NCBI RefSeq assembly: GCF_018729255.1
Contig: NZ_CP076061.1
Span: forward strand, 1,488,001-1,552,000
Length of the DNA: 64,000 nucleotides
Direction of reading: 5' to 3'
Origin: Cupriavidus sp. EM10
GTDB taxonomy: Bacteria; Pseudomonadota; Gammaproteobacteria; Burkholderiales; Burkholderiaceae
Shown: piece after piece, positions 17,624-27,514 of the stretch
Layout: each line of letters begins with the position of its first letter
How positions within the stretch are numbered: the stretch's first letter is position 1
The notes under the pieces: generated by a model
Database searches by the model: none
What the model saw: the letters and a program-made list of their open reading frames with translations, nothing else
Told to the model about the DNA's origin: nothing
Position numbers and translations under genes: made by a program

Positions 17624-19654
17624 ATGTCTGTCGATATCGATATCACGCAGTTTTACCAGACCTTCTTCGAAGAGGCAGAGGAACTGCTCGTAGAAATGGA
17701 GCAGCTGCTGCTCGAGGTGGACATCGAGTCCCCCGACGCCGAAGCGCTCAACGCGATCTTTCGTGCCGCGCATTCGATCAAGGGCGGTGCCGCCACGTTC
17801 GGCTTCACGGCGCTGACCGAGACCACGCACATCTTTGAGAACCTGCTCGACCGCACGCGTCGGCGGGAACTGGCCCTCACGCGGGTCATCATCGACACCT
17901 TTCTGGAAACCAAGGACGTGTTGCAAGACCAGCTCAATGCCTATCGCAACGGCACCGAACCCGATCCGGAAACGTTCAAGCGCATCTGCGCCGTCCTGCA
18001 GCAACTGGCCCAGGAGGCCAGCGGCGAAGCGGCTCACGCTCCGGCCCCCGCACCCGCATCCGTGGCGGCACCCGCGCCTGCACCGGCCGCCGCACCGGCT
18101 GGCGGCAACCTGAAGGTCAAGCTGATCAAGGTATCGGCCGGCGACCAGGCGCTGCTGCGCGAGGAACTGGCCAACCTGGGCGAGATCACCGGCCAGGAAG
18201 AGGCCGACGGCGACCTGACCATCTGGCTGAACAGCCAGTGCGGCACCGACGACATCATCGCGGTCTGCTGCTTCGTGATCGACGAGAAGCAGATCGTCGT
18301 GGAAGCCGTGGCCGCCGGCGAAGCCCCGGCCGCCGCCGCGCCCGCACCGGCTCCGGCTCCTGCAGCCGCACCGGCCCCGGCCGCCGCTGCGCCGGCCGCC
18401 GCGCCGGCAGCCAAGGACAAAGAGAAGGCCAAGCCGGCGGCAGCCGCCGCCGCGCATGCGCCCGATTCCGGTTCGATCCGCGTGCCGACCGAGAAGGTCG
18501 ACCAGATCATCAACCTGGTGGGCGAACTGGTCATCACGCAATCGATGCTGGCACAGACCGCGTCGTCGCTGGACCCGGTGCTGTTCGACCGCCTGTTCTC
18601 GGGCATGGGCCAGCTCGAACGTAACGCGCGTGACCTGCAGGAAGCGGTGATGTCGATCCGCATGATGCCGATGGACTACGTGTTCTCGCGCTTCCCGCGC
18701 CTGGTGCGCGACCTGGCCAGCAAGCTGAACAAGCAGATCGACCTGGTCACGTTCGGCAAGGCGACCGAACTCGACAAGAGCCTGATCGAACGCATCATCG
18801 ACCCGCTGACGCACCTGGTGCGCAACAGCCTGGACCACGGCATCGAGACGCCCGAGAAGCGCGTGGCGGCCGGCAAGGAGCCGACTGGCCAACTGATCCT
18901 GTCCGCACAGCACGCTGGCGGCAACATCGTCATCGAGGTGAGCGATGACGGCGGTGGCCTGAACCGCGACCGCATCCTGTCCAAGGCGCTGCAGAACAAC
19001 CTGCCGGGCGTGTCCGAAAGCATGCCCGACGAGGAAGTCTGGCAGCTGATCTTCGCGCCAGGCTTCTCCACGGCCGAAGTGGTGACCGACGTATCGGGCC
19101 GCGGGGTCGGCATGGACGTGGTCAAGCGGAACATCCAGGAAATGGGCGGGCATGTCGAGATCAGCTCGCGCCAGGGCCTGGGCACCACCACGCGCATCGT
19201 GCTGCCGCTGACGCTGGCCATTCTGGACGGCATGTCGGTACGCACCGGCGAGGAGACGTTCATCCTGCCGCTGAACTGCGTGATGGAATCGCTGCAGCCG
19301 AAGGCCGACGACGTCCACACCGCCGCCAACGGCGAACGTGTGATGAACGTGCGCGGCGAATACCTGCCGCTGCTGGAACTGCACAAGGTCTTCAACGTGG
19401 CCAACGCGGTGCAGGAACCCACGCAGGGCATCGCCGTGATCCTGTCGGCCGAAGGCAAGCGCTTCGCGCTGCTGGTGGACCAGCTGATCGGCCAGCACCA
19501 GGTGGTACTGAAGAACCTGGAAACCAACTACCGCAAGGTGCCGTGCATCTCGGCCGCGACGATCCTGGGCGACGGCAGCGTCGCGCTGATCGTGGACGTG
19601 GCCGCGCTGCAGCGCACCGGCGTGCGCCGCCAGGACATGGCGGCGGCACTGTAA
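17624..19654 (+). CDS. cheA: chemotaxis histidine kinase CheA
   Basis: A 676-residue kinase with the P1-P5 layout: Hpt domain with phospho-acceptor His50 in FRAAHSIKGGA, a P2 response-regulator-binding domain (about 160-230) between Ala/Pro-rich linkers, a dimerisation domain (about 285-340), the ATP-binding domain with N box LVRNSLDHGIE and glycine boxes DDGGGLNRD and GRGVGMDVV, and a CheW-like regulatory domain to the end. It transfers phosphate to CheY and CheB. It begins the che operon after motAB. Confidence 0.96.
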   Translation: MSVDIDITQFYQTFFEEAEELLVEMEQLLLEVDIESPDAEALNAIFRAAHSIKGGAATFGFTALTETTHIFENLLDRTRRRELALTRVIIDTFLETKDVLQDQLNAYRNGTEPDPETFKRICAVLQQLAQEASGEAAHAPAPAPASVAAPAPAPAAAPAGGNLKVKLIKVSAGDQALLREELANLGEITGQEEADGDLTIWLNSQCGTDDIIAVCCFVIDEKQIVVEAVAAGEAPAAAAPAPAPAPAAAPAPAAAAPAAAPAAKDKEKAKPAAAAAAHAPDSGSIRVPTEKVDQIINLVGELVITQSMLAQTASSLDPVLFDRLFSGMGQLERNARDLQEAVMSIRMMPMDYVFSRFPRLVRDLASKLNKQIDLVTFGKATELDKSLIERIIDPLTHLVRNSLDHGIETPEKRVAAGKEPTGQLILSAQHAGGNIVIEVSDDGGGLNRDRILSKALQNNLPGVSESMPDEEVWQLIFAPGFSTAEVVTDVSGRGVGMDVVKRNIQEMGGHVEISSRQGLGTTTRIVLPLTLAILDGMSVRTGEETFILPLNCVMESLQPKADDVHTAANGERVMNVRGEYLPLLELHKVFNVANAVQEPTQGIAVILSAEGKRFALLVDQLIGQHQVVLKNLETNYRKVPCISAATILGDGSVALIVDVAALQRTGVRRQDMAAAL

Positions 19655-19675
19655 TCGACAGCAAGGAGAACAGAC

Positions 19676-20170
19676 ATGGCCGGCATCGGACACATCGATA
19701 CCCAGGGCAGCGAAGCCTCTGGCCAGGAATACCTGGTCTTCACGCTGGGCACCGAGGAATATGGCATCGACATCCTGAAGGTGCAGGAAATCCGCAGCTA
19801 CGAGACGGTAACCCGCATCGCCAACGCGCCCGACTTCATCAAGGGCGTGACGAACCTGCGCGGCGTGATCGTCCCGATCGTGGACCTGCGCCTGAAGTTC
19901 AACCTGGCCAACGTGCGCTATGACCACCAGACCGTGGTGATCATCCTGAACGTGGCCGGGCGCGTGGTCGGCATCGTCGTCGATGGCGTGTCGGACGTGC
20001 TCACGCTGACGGGCGACGACATCAAGGCAGCGCCGGAGTTTGGCGTGTCGGTATCCAACGAACACCTGACCGGCCTCGGGTCGGTGGAAGGCCGGATGCT
20101 GATCCTGATCGACATCGAACGGATGATGACCAGTACCGAAATGGAACTGATCGAGGCCGAGTTCGCCTGA
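19676..20170 (+). CDS. cheW: chemotaxis coupling protein CheW (operon copy)
   Basis: A 164-residue CheW 21 bases after cheA. Segments [32 protein letters not shown] and [15 protein letters not shown] define the family. Compared with the CheW gene at 9,169 the central parts are almost the same, while the termini differ. It couples receptors to the CheA P5 domain. Confidence 0.95.
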   Translation: MAGIGHIDTQGSEASGQEYLVFTLGTEEYGIDILKVQEIRSYETVTRIANAPDFIKGVTNLRGVIVPIVDLRLKFNLANVRYDHQTVVIILNVAGRVVGIVVDGVSDVLTLTGDDIKAAPEFGVSVSNEHLTGLGSVEGRMLILIDIERMMTSTEMELIEAEFA

Positions 20171-20235
20171 ACGCGTGCCGGATCGCCCCAACAGCCTGTA
20201 CCGCCGGCAATCGGCAACCCTGACGAAATACACAC

Positions 20236-21147
20236 ATGACGCCGCTCCGTTCTTCCTCCAGCGCCACCGGGAAGCCAGGCGCGGCCGCCAGTTCCGCAGC
20301 GCCGGTGCTGGCGCCCCTGCGTGACGACATGCGTGACTTCCTGCTGACCGAGCGCGACTTCGAGAAGGTCCGCGCGCTGATTCACAAGCGCGCTGGCATC
20401 TCGCTGGGAAGCCACAAGCGCGAGATGGTGTACAGCCGTCTGGCGCGGCGTCTGCGCTCGCTGCAGCTCAGCGACTTCGGCTCGTACCTGGAACTGCTCG
20501 AATCGGACGACCGGTCCGACGAGTGGGAATACTTCACCAACGCGCTGACGACCAACCTGACGTCGTTCTTCCGCGAGGCACATCACTTCCCGCTGCTGGC
20601 CGAGCATGCGAAGAAGACCGGCCGCCCCTACAGCGTGTGGTGCGCGGCGGCGTCGACCGGCGAGGAACCGTATTCGATCGCCATCACGCTGGCCGAGGCG
20701 CTGGGCGACCGCGCCGGCACCGTGCTGGCCACCGACATCGACACCCAGGTCCTGGCCAAGGCACGCGCCGGGGTCTACACGACCGAGCAGGTGGCGCGGC
20801 TTCAGCAGGAACAGCTCAAGCGCTTCTTCCTGAAGGGTACCGGGGCACGCGCCGGCTCGGTCAAGGTCAAGCCGGACCTGGCCTCGACCATCACGTTCGA
20901 GCCGCTGAACCTGCTGGCGCCGGACTGGGGCATTCGCGAGAAGTTCGACGCGATCTTCTGCCGCAACGTGATGATCTATTTCGACAAGCCGACCCAGGGC
21001 CGCATCCTGGAACGGTTTGCGCCGTTGCTCAAGCCGAACGGCCTGCTGTTCGCCGGCCATTCGGAGAACTTCTCGTATGTCACGCGCGCGTTCCAGCTGC
21101 GCGGGCAGACCGTGTACGAACTGGCGGGCAAGGGCGGAGGTGCTTGA
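20236..21147 (+). CDS. cheR: chemoreceptor methyltransferase CheR
   Basis: The 303-residue enzyme methylates receptor glutamates with S-adenosylmethionine. It has the N-terminal helical domain (about 35-90), the SAM-binding segment WCAAASTGEEPYSIAI, an acidic strand ATDIDTQVL, and the FCRNVMIYFDKPTQ motif. The beta-subdomain that binds receptor pentapeptides lies near residues 190-215, in keeping with the xWxxF tails of two receptors here. Its stop overlaps the cheD start by one base. Confidence 0.95.
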   Translation: MTPLRSSSSATGKPGAAASSAAPVLAPLRDDMRDFLLTERDFEKVRALIHKRAGISLGSHKREMVYSRLARRLRSLQLSDFGSYLELLESDDRSDEWEYFTNALTTNLTSFFREAHHFPLLAEHAKKTGRPYSVWCAAASTGEEPYSIAITLAEALGDRAGTVLATDIDTQVLAKARAGVYTTEQVARLQQEQLKRFFLKGTGARAGSVKVKPDLASTITFEPLNLLAPDWGIREKFDAIFCRNVMIYFDKPTQGRILERFAPLLKPNGLLFAGHSENFSYVTRAFQLRGQTVYELAGKGGGA

Positions 21148-21806
21148 TGCGCGGCACTCCCCAGATGCCCGAGGCCATTGCCACGCGAAAGTACTTCGAT
21201 CGCGAATTCGGCAAACAGGCCATCAAGCTGCTGCCCAACGAGTACTACGTGACAGGTGACGACGTGGTGCTGACCACGGTGCTGGGATCGTGCGTGGCGG
21301 CATGTATCCGCGACGAGGTGGCCGGCGTGGGCGGCATGAACCATTTCATGCTGCCGGACGACGAGAACGCCGGGCCGGACCGCATGCTGTCGGCGTCGAT
21401 GCGCTACGGCTGCTACGCGCTGGAAGTGCTGATCAATGAACTGCTGAAGATGGGCGCGCGGCGCGAGCGCCTGGAAGCCAAGGTATTTGGTGGCGGTGCG
21501 GTACTGGCGAACATGACGACCCTCAATATTGGGGACCGGAATGCCGATTTCGTACTGAAGTACCTGCGCACCGAAGAAATACGGGTGGCCGCCCAGGACC
21601 TGCGCGGGCCGCACGCGCGCCGCGTCAGCTACTTCCCGGGCACAGGGCTGGCGCTGGTGCGCCGGCTGACGCGCCAGGACGATACGGTTGGCGTGGAGCG
21701 CGAGGAACGTGCCCTGGCACGCGCGCTGTCCACATCCACCAAGGCGCCCGCACGTGGTGCCGTGGCTTTGTTTACGCGGCAGGCATCGGCCAAGTCGCCG
21801 ACCTGA
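21147..21806 (+). CDS. cheD: chemoreceptor glutamine deamidase CheD
   Basis: A 219-residue deamidase that converts receptor Gln to Glu and helps tune CheA. The catalytic Cys is in [10 protein letters not shown], the His in GGMNHFMLP, and the VFGGGAV strand follows. The ATG at 21147 overlaps the cheR stop (TGATG), so translation is probably coupled. The last 35 residues form a Lys/Ala-rich tail beyond the catalytic domain. Confidence 0.95.
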   Translation: MRGTPQMPEAIATRKYFDREFGKQAIKLLPNEYYVTGDDVVLTTVLGSCVAACIRDEVAGVGGMNHFMLPDDENAGPDRMLSASMRYGCYALEVLINELLKMGARRERLEAKVFGGGAVLANMTTLNIGDRNADFVLKYLRTEEIRVAAQDLRGPHARRVSYFPGTGLALVRRLTRQDDTVGVEREERALARALSTSTKAPARGAVALFTRQASAKSPT

Positions 21807-21829
21807 AAACTGAAGACGTAGAGACGAAC

Positions 21830-22903
21830 ATGACCGCCGCGAAGATCAAGGTGCTGTGCGTGGATGATTCCGCGCTGATTCGCAGCCTGATGACGGAGAT
21901 CATCAACAGCCAGCCGGACATGGAGGTGGTGGGTACCGCCCCCGATCCGCTGGTGGCGCGTGACATGATCAAGCGCCTGAATCCGGACGTGCTGACGCTG
22001 GACGTGGAAATGCCACGGATGGACGGGCTCGATTTCCTGGAACGCCTGATGCGCCTGCGCCCGATGCCGGTGCTGATGGTGTCCTCGCTGACCGAGCGCG
22101 GGTCCGAAATCACGATGCGCGCGCTGGAACTGGGCGCCGTCGATTTCGTGACCAAGCCCAAGCTGGGCATCCGCGACGGGCTGATCGAATACACCGACAC
22201 CATCGCCGACAAGCTGCGCGCTGCATCGCGGGCGCGCGTGCGTGCCAGGCCCGAGGCCGCCACGGGCGGCGCCCCGGCCGCGCCGATCCTGCGCGCGCCG
22301 CTGCTGTCGACCGAAAAGCTGATCATCGTCGGCGCGTCGACGGGCGGCACCGAGGCCATCAAGGAATTCCTGATGCCGCTGCCGCCCGATTCGCCGGCCG
22401 TCATGATCGTGCAGCACATGCCGGCCGGCTTCACGAAGTCGTTCGCGCAGCGCCTGAACGGCCTGTGCCGCATCACGGTCAAGGAAGCGGAGCACGGCGA
22501 GCGCGTGCTGCCCGGCTACGCGTACATTGCGCCGGGCGATTCCCACCTGCTGCTGGCGCGCAGCGGCGCCAACTACGTGGCGCACCTGTCGCAGGAGGCG
22601 CCGGTGAACCGGCATCGCCCGTCGGTGGACGTGCTGTTCGATTCCGCCGCCATCCACGGCGGCAAGAACGTGACCGGGGTGATTCTGACCGGCATGGGCA
22701 AGGATGGCGCGCGCGGCATGCTGCGCATGAAGGAAGCCGGATCGTACAACCTGGCGCAGGACGAACAGTCCTGCATCGTGTTTGGCATGCCGAAGGAAGC
22801 TATCGCCACCGGCGGCGTGCATGAAGTGGTGCCCCTGAACCAGATGAGCCAGCGCGTCATGGCGCACCTGGCCACGTTTGGCGCACGGGCGCAGCGCGTG
22901 TAG
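21830..22903 (+). CDS. cheB: chemotaxis methylesterase/response regulator CheB
   Basis: A 357-residue enzyme: receiver domain with Asp58 in [11 protein letters not shown], a linker around 135-160, and a methylesterase domain with the catalytic triad Ser170 (GASTGG), His196 (VQHMPAGF) and an Asp in [11 protein letters not shown]. Phosphorylated by CheA, it removes methyl groups from receptors. It is 23 bases after cheD. Confidence 0.96.
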   Translation: MTAAKIKVLCVDDSALIRSLMTEIINSQPDMEVVGTAPDPLVARDMIKRLNPDVLTLDVEMPRMDGLDFLERLMRLRPMPVLMVSSLTERGSEITMRALELGAVDFVTKPKLGIRDGLIEYTDTIADKLRAASRARVRARPEAATGGAPAAPILRAPLLSTEKLIIVGASTGGTEAIKEFLMPLPPDSPAVMIVQHMPAGFTKSFAQRLNGLCRITVKEAEHGERVLPGYAYIAPGDSHLLLARSGANYVAHLSQEAPVNRHRPSVDVLFDSAAIHGGKNVTGVILTGMGKDGARGMLRMKEAGSYNLAQDEQSCIVFGMPKEAIATGGVHEVVPLNQMSQRVMAHLATFGARAQRV

Positions 22904-22985
22904 TCCTGGATCTCGCGCGCGAGAGGTCAGATCAGCAACATCAACCGGATGGCCCTGTCATCCGCAACCGTTTTGGAGCCGTATA

Positions 22986-23372
22986 GTGGACAAGAACATC
23001 AAGATCCTCGTGGTGGATGACTTCCCGACCATGCGTCGGATCATTCGCAACCTGCTCAAGGAGCTGGGGTTCACCAACGTCGAGGAAGCCGAAGACGGCG
23101 CCGCCGGCCTGGATAAAGTCAAGGACGGCAGCTTCCAGTTCGTGGTGTCGGACTGGAACATGCCCAACATGGACGGCCTGACCATGCTGCAGTCGATCCG
23201 CGCGATTCCCGAGATCGCCAAGACGCCGGTGCTGATGGTGACGGCCGAGGCCAAGAAGGAGAACATCATTGCCGCCGCGCAAGCGGGCGCCAACGGCTAT
23301 GTGGTCAAGCCCTTCACCGCCGCGACGCTGGATGAAAAGATCACCAAGATCTTCGAGAAGCTGGGTCAATAA
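22986..23372 (+). CDS. cheY: chemotaxis response regulator CheY
   Basis: The 128-residue motor-binding regulator. DD at 11-12, phospho-Asp56 in [10 protein letters not shown], Thr in MVTAEA and Lys in VVKPF are all in place, and the NMPNMDGL loop is that of flagellar CheY. The start is a GTG at 22986 with GGAG upstream; the frame stays open to 22878 but without family similarity. It is followed 15 bases later by cheZ. Confidence 0.95.
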   Translation: MDKNIKILVVDDFPTMRRIIRNLLKELGFTNVEEAEDGAAGLDKVKDGSFQFVVSDWNMPNMDGLTMLQSIRAIPEIAKTPVLMVTAEAKKENIIAAAQAGANGYVVKPFTAATLDEKITKIFEKLGQ

Positions 23373-23387
23373 GAAGAGGTACGCGAC

Positions 23388-24022
23388 ATGTCGACGACTC
23401 CGACTTTCAGCCAAGAATCGGCCGAGCAGATCATCCATCGCATCGGCAACCTGACGCGAATGCTGCGCGACAACATGCGGGAGCTGGGGCTCGACAAGGA
23501 AATCGAGAAGGCCGCCCTGGCCATTCCCGATGCACGCGACCGCCTGAGCTACATCGCCGCCATGACCGAGCAGGCGGCCGAGCGTACGCTGACCGCCGTC
23601 GAGCTGGCGCAGCCGCTGCAGGAAGATATGGAAAGCAAGGCCACCGCGCTGGACAAGCGTTGGGACGAGTGGTTCGCGCAACCGGTGGAACTGGGCGATG
23701 CCCGCGCCCTGGTGCTGGACACGCGCGAATTCCTGACCGAGGTCCCGCAGAAGGCCAAGGCTACCGGCAGCCACCTGCTCGAGATCATGATGGCCCAGGA
23801 CTTCCAGGACCTGACCGGCCAGGTGATCAAGAAGATGATGGACATGATTCGCACCCTGGAGCAGGAACTGCTGCAGGTGCTGATCGACAACGTGCCGGCC
23901 GACCGGCGCGTGGAAGCGCCCCCACGCTCATGAACGGTCCGCAGATCAACCCCGAAGGCAAGCCCGACGTGGTCTCTGACCAGTCGCAGGTGGACGACCT
24001 GCTGGCCAGCCTGGGCTTCTGA
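23388..24022 (+). pseudogene. cheZ: CheY phosphatase CheZ, frameshifted near the 3' end
   Basis: CheZ dephosphorylates CheY. The frame from 23388 stops at 23933 after 181 residues; it contains the long helices and the catalytic segment DFQDLTGQ (Asp141, Gln145). The missing tail, ending DDLLASLGF (the amphipathic helix that docks CheY), is intact one frame away up to 24022. One extra base in the run of five C at 23919-23923 would give EAPPTLMN and restore a 211-residue protein of normal length. As written the product should bind CheY poorly. A sequencing undercall is the simplest reason; slipped-strand variation is possible. Confidence 0.9.
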
Positions 24023-24047
24023 TCTGTTCCTGCTCTTCCGTTGGTTT

Positions 24048-24080
24048 GCTCCCCTCTCCCGCCGCGCGGAAGAGGGGAGC
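24048..24080. repeat. palindromic intergenic element after cheZ
   Basis: GCTCCCCTCT at 24048-24057 pairs perfectly with AGAGGGGAGC at 24071-24080. The core CTCCCCTCTCCCGC recurs in the hairpin at 41116-41157. It probably marks the end of the che operon, either as a terminator-like stem or a REP-type repeat. Confidence 0.6.
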
Positions 24081-24177
24081 CCATGACGACGGCCAGGTTT
24101 CATACCAGCACATGGCGGCGCATTCGCTGGCACAATCGTGGGCAACCACGGTTTCCTACTGCCAGAGGATCGCCCCC

Positions 24178-25542
24178 ATGCATGCTCGCCGTACCGTTGT
24201 TGCCGTCTCCGTTGCCGCCGCGTTTTCCGCTTTCGCGTTCGCCGGCATCGCCCAGGGTCAGACCCTGACCGTCCCGCAAGTCTCCCCCAACGTTGACAGT
24301 GCCTATGCCCGGCTGGAGGCCGCGCCGCTTTACCAGAAGCTGATGGCCGACGTGCGCGCCGACGACGCGCGGGCGCTGGCGGAACTCAAGACCATGACCG
24401 AGATCCCCGCGCCGCCGTTCAAGGAAAAGGCGCGCGCCGAGTATTTCGTGTCGCGGCTCAAGGCGCTGGGCCTGTCCGATGCCCATATCGATGCCGAAGG
24501 CAATGCCATCGGCATCCGCAAGGGCACCGGCAACGGCCCCCGGCTGCTGATCTCCGCCCACCTGGACACCGTCTTTCCGGAAGGCACCGACGTCACGGTG
24601 AAGTCGCGCGACGGCAAGCTGTATGCCCCGGGCATCGGCGACGATACGCGCGGGCTGGCCGTACTGCTGTCGTGGCTCAAGGTGCTCAACGAGAACAAGG
24701 TGCAGACCGTGGGCGACCTGGTGTTCGTCGGCAACGTCGGCGAAGAGGAACTGGGCAACCTGCGCGGCATGAAGGCGGTGTTCCGCGACCATCCCGATAT
24801 CGACGGCATGGTCGGCATCGAGCCCGGCACCGGCGAGCGCGTGCTGACGCAGGGCACCGGCAGCCATCGCTACGAAGTCACGTTCAAGGGCCCGGGCGGA
24901 CACAGCTTCGGGGCCTTCGGCCTGCCCAGCGCGATTCACGCCATGGGGCGCGCCATCGGCAAGATCGGCGACGTGAAGACGCCTACCGATCCCAAGACCA
25001 CGTTTACGGTGGGCACGGTTGGCGGCGGCACGTCGGTGAACGCGATTGCCGGCGACGCCCGCATGGCCATCGATATTCGCTCCAACGGCACGCCGTCGCT
25101 GCTGGAGACCGAAAAGCAGATCATGGATGCCATCGCCGCCGGCGTGGCCGACGAGAACGCCCGCTGGAAACCGGCCAAGGGGCAGGAAATCACGTACCAG
25201 GCGCGCATGATCGGCGACCGGCCCGCGGGCATCACGGCGACCGATTCCGTGATCGTGCAGTCGGCCGTGCGCGTTATCAAGGCCCATGGCAAGGAAGCAC
25301 CGTCGCTGCGCGGGGGCAGCACCGACGCCAATGTGCCGATGGCACTGGGCATTCCAGCCATCATCATCGGTAGCGGCGGCAAGTCGGGCGGATCGCATTC
25401 GCGCGACGAGTGGTTCGATCCCGCCAATGCCTATGAAGGCGCACAGTGGGGCCTGACCACGGTGCTGGGCCTGGTCGGCGTGGACGGCGTGGGTGAGCCG
25501 CTGCTGGCAAAGCGGCCCGCGCGGCCGGCGCCTACGCGCTGA
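24178..25542 (+). CDS. secreted M20 family metallopeptidase
   Basis: A 454-residue zinc peptidase of the M20 (peptidase T / carboxypeptidase G2-like) family. An N-terminal Sec signal peptide (MHARR, then a hydrophobic core to about residue 30, AQGQ) implies export. Metal and catalytic motifs are SAHLDTV (His ligand, Asp), GIGDDTRGLA (bridging Asp), GEEELGN (Glu base and Glu ligand) and a C-terminal SHSRDEWF; the dimerisation domain begins at HRYEVTFKGPGGHS. The ATG at 24178 follows AGAGGA. It converges with the minus-strand binding-protein gene, overlapping it by 11 bases. Substrate unknown. Confidence 0.88.
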   Translation: MHARRTVVAVSVAAAFSAFAFAGIAQGQTLTVPQVSPNVDSAYARLEAAPLYQKLMADVRADDARALAELKTMTEIPAPPFKEKARAEYFVSRLKALGLSDAHIDAEGNAIGIRKGTGNGPRLLISAHLDTVFPEGTDVTVKSRDGKLYAPGIGDDTRGLAVLLSWLKVLNENKVQTVGDLVFVGNVGEEELGNLRGMKAVFRDHPDIDGMVGIEPGTGERVLTQGTGSHRYEVTFKGPGGHSFGAFGLPSAIHAMGRAIGKIGDVKTPTDPKTTFTVGTVGGGTSVNAIAGDARMAIDIRSNGTPSLLETEKQIMDAIAAGVADENARWKPAKGQEITYQARMIGDRPAGITATDSVIVQSAVRVIKAHGKEAPSLRGGSTDANVPMALGIPAIIIGSGGKSGGSHSRDEWFDPANAYEGAQWGLTTVLGLVGVDGVGEPLLAKRPARPAPTR

Positions 25543-26482
25543 GCGCGAAGCCCCGATCGAACGTGGTGGCCACGTCCAGCCGCTGCTTGAGCAGCCCCGC
25601 CTTCAGGTAGAAGTCGGCGGTCTGCTGCTGGATGGCCACCAGTTCGGCATCGATGGGCTGCCACTGGGTACGGCGGCGTTCGAACTGCAGCCGCGCGGCC
25701 TCGGGCGGGATGCCGATGATGCGCGCCAGCGTGGCCGAGTACTCGGGCACGTGCTGGTAGGACCAGACCTGCGCACGCACCACGCGCTGCAGAAAGTCAG
25801 CCAGCACGGCACGCTTGCTGGTCAGCGCGGTGTCCGTCGCCGCGAGATAGCTCAGGCCTGACCATAATCCCCGTCCGCTCACCAGCACGCGTGCATGGCC
25901 GCTGGTTTCGGCCATGGCCGTGTAGGGCTCCCACGTCGACCATGCATCGACCGATCCGTTGGTCAGCGCCAGCTTGGCATCGGCAGGAGGCAGGAAGCGG
26001 AAGTCGGCGTCGTCGGGTTTCAGGCCCGCCGATGCCAGAGCCTTGAGCGCGACGAAATGGCCGATCGATCCACGATTGGTGCCGATGCGCTTGCCCTTCA
26101 GGTCGGCCGCGCTTTTCAGCGGCGAGTCGGGGCGCACGAGCACGGCCGTGCCGTACGGATCGGAGCGATTGGCGCCGATCAGCCGGATGCGGGTGCCGGC
26201 GGCCAGCGCGAAGATGGCCGGCGCGTCACCAATGGGCCCGCTGTCGACGGCGCCCGCGTTGAGCGCCTCGGCCAGCGGCGCGGCGGCCGGGAATTCGGTC
26301 CACTGGATGTCATAGGCCAGCCCCTTGAGCGCGTCGGCCGATTCCAGCAGCGCGCGCAAGCCGCCTTTCTGGTCGCCTGCTTTCAATACCTGGCGGGGTT
26401 GGGCGTGCGTGACGGCAGGCAGCAGGGCGGACATGGCGCCGGCGCTGGCGGCGTACAGGAACTTGCGGCGGGTGCGGGACAT
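25532..26482 (-). CDS. ABC transporter substrate-binding protein, SsuA/TauA type
   Basis: A 316-residue periplasmic binding protein for sulfonates, taurine or related small anions. The start MSRTRRKFLYAASAG carries a twin-arginine-like motif and a hydrophobic stretch ending THAQP. Family segments are GDQKGGLRALLES, LKGKRIGTNRGSIGHFVALKAL and VDAWSTWEPYTAMAE. No permease or ATPase gene is adjacent in the window, so it is an orphan here. The start at 26482 is taken for the signal; the frame is open further upstream. Confidence 0.8.
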   Translation of the reverse strand: MSRTRRKFLYAASAGAMSALLPAVTHAQPRQVLKAGDQKGGLRALLESADALKGLAYDIQWTEFPAAAPLAEALNAGAVDSGPIGDAPAIFALAAGTRIRLIGANRSDPYGTAVLVRPDSPLKSAADLKGKRIGTNRGSIGHFVALKALASAGLKPDDADFRFLPPADAKLALTNGSVDAWSTWEPYTAMAETSGHARVLVSGRGLWSGLSYLAATDTALTSKRAVLADFLQRVVRAQVWSYQHVPEYSATLARIIGIPPEAARLQFERRRTQWQPIDAELVAIQQQTADFYLKAGLLKQRLDVATTFDRGFALSA

Positions 26483-26697
26483 GCGTAAGGGGAGGCGAAT
26501 GGCTGAAAGCCAGACCGTACCCCCGCATCCGCCGCCAGCCAACGAATGTTTTCGCGGTTTCTTATGCCGCCCAAGGTACATTGCGACACAATCCCGGGCC
26601 GCGCCGCGGCGGTTGCGTCGCCGCCGCCCTTGCGCTTCAATGGGCGCCTTGGCCTCTACCGCTGGCCAACCCCGCCCGCCAACCTGCCGACGTCACC

Positions 26698-27417
26698 ATG
26701 GACCAGACCCCCGACACCCCATCGCGCCCCGCCCTGCGCACCCTCACGCCGCTGGAGGCCCGCGTCGTGGCCGTATTGCTGGAAAAGCAGTACACCGTGC
26801 CCGACACCTATCCGCTGTCGCTCAATGCGCTGGCGTCTGGCTGCAACCAGAAGACCGCGCGCTCGCCGGTGATGAGCGTGACCGAGGACGAAATCCTGAC
26901 CGCCATCGACGGCCTGAAATCGCTGAGCCTGGTGTTCGAGGGCAGCAGCAGCCGCGTGCCGCGCTTCGAACAGAACCTGGGCAAGGTGCTGGCCGTGCCT
27001 GGCCAGTCCGCCGCGCTGTTGTCCACGCTGATGCTGCGCGGCCCGCAGACGGCAGCCGAACTGAGGCTGAACACGGCGCGGCTGCACGCCTTCGCCGATA
27101 TCTCGTCGGTCGAGGCATTCCTGGACGAATTGGCCGAGCGCACCCCGACGCTGGTGGTAAAGCTGCCCCGCGCGCCGGGCGAGCGCGAGCACCGATGGAT
27201 GCACCTGCTCTGCGGCGATGTTGCCATGCCCGAGCCCGGTGCACTGTCGCCGAGAGGCAGCGCCGAAGCCAGCGCATCGCCGTCAGAGTTCGAAGCGCTG
27301 CGTATCAGCCATCGCGAACTGGAAGAGAAGGTGGCCCGGCTGCAGGCATTGGTGGAAGAGATGGCGGGGCAGTTGGGTATCGACATCGAACCCGGCAGAC
27401 TCGGTCCATCGAATTGA
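26698..27417 (+). CDS. YceH family protein (UPF0502/DUF480)
   Basis: A 239-residue protein with the YceH tandem winged-helix layout: LTPLEARVVAVLLEKQYTVP at the start of the first helix-turn-helix, the SLNALASGCNQKT segment, and a second winged helix around residues 100-165 (LMLRGPQTAAELR). A C-terminal coiled coil (HRELEEKVARLQALVEEM) follows. The role is unknown in the family, though DNA or protein binding is likely. The ATG at 26698 gives the family start. It lies 97 bases before the truncated nuclease gene. Confidence 0.85.
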   Translation: MDQTPDTPSRPALRTLTPLEARVVAVLLEKQYTVPDTYPLSLNALASGCNQKTARSPVMSVTEDEILTAIDGLKSLSLVFEGSSSRVPRFEQNLGKVLAVPGQSAALLSTLMLRGPQTAAELRLNTARLHAFADISSVEAFLDELAERTPTLVVKLPRAPGEREHRWMHLLCGDVAMPEPGALSPRGSAEASASPSEFEALRISHRELEEKVARLQALVEEMAGQLGIDIEPGRLGPSN

Positions 27418-27514
27418 GACGATTCTGAAACCATGTCACAACGTGTGTCCGAAGCGTCCACGGCGTGTCATGCGGTGTTAGCCTCCATCGCGTGTTCAAG
27501 CGAAGGAGGTCATG

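Noticed and set aside
17219..20233. 1004-codon open frame on the minus strand opposite cheA and its neighbours
   Set aside because: It lies wholly over motB, cheA and cheW on the plus strand, which have clear motifs. Long antisense frames are expected in GC-rich coding DNA. The translation is rich in His, Arg and Gln with no domain.
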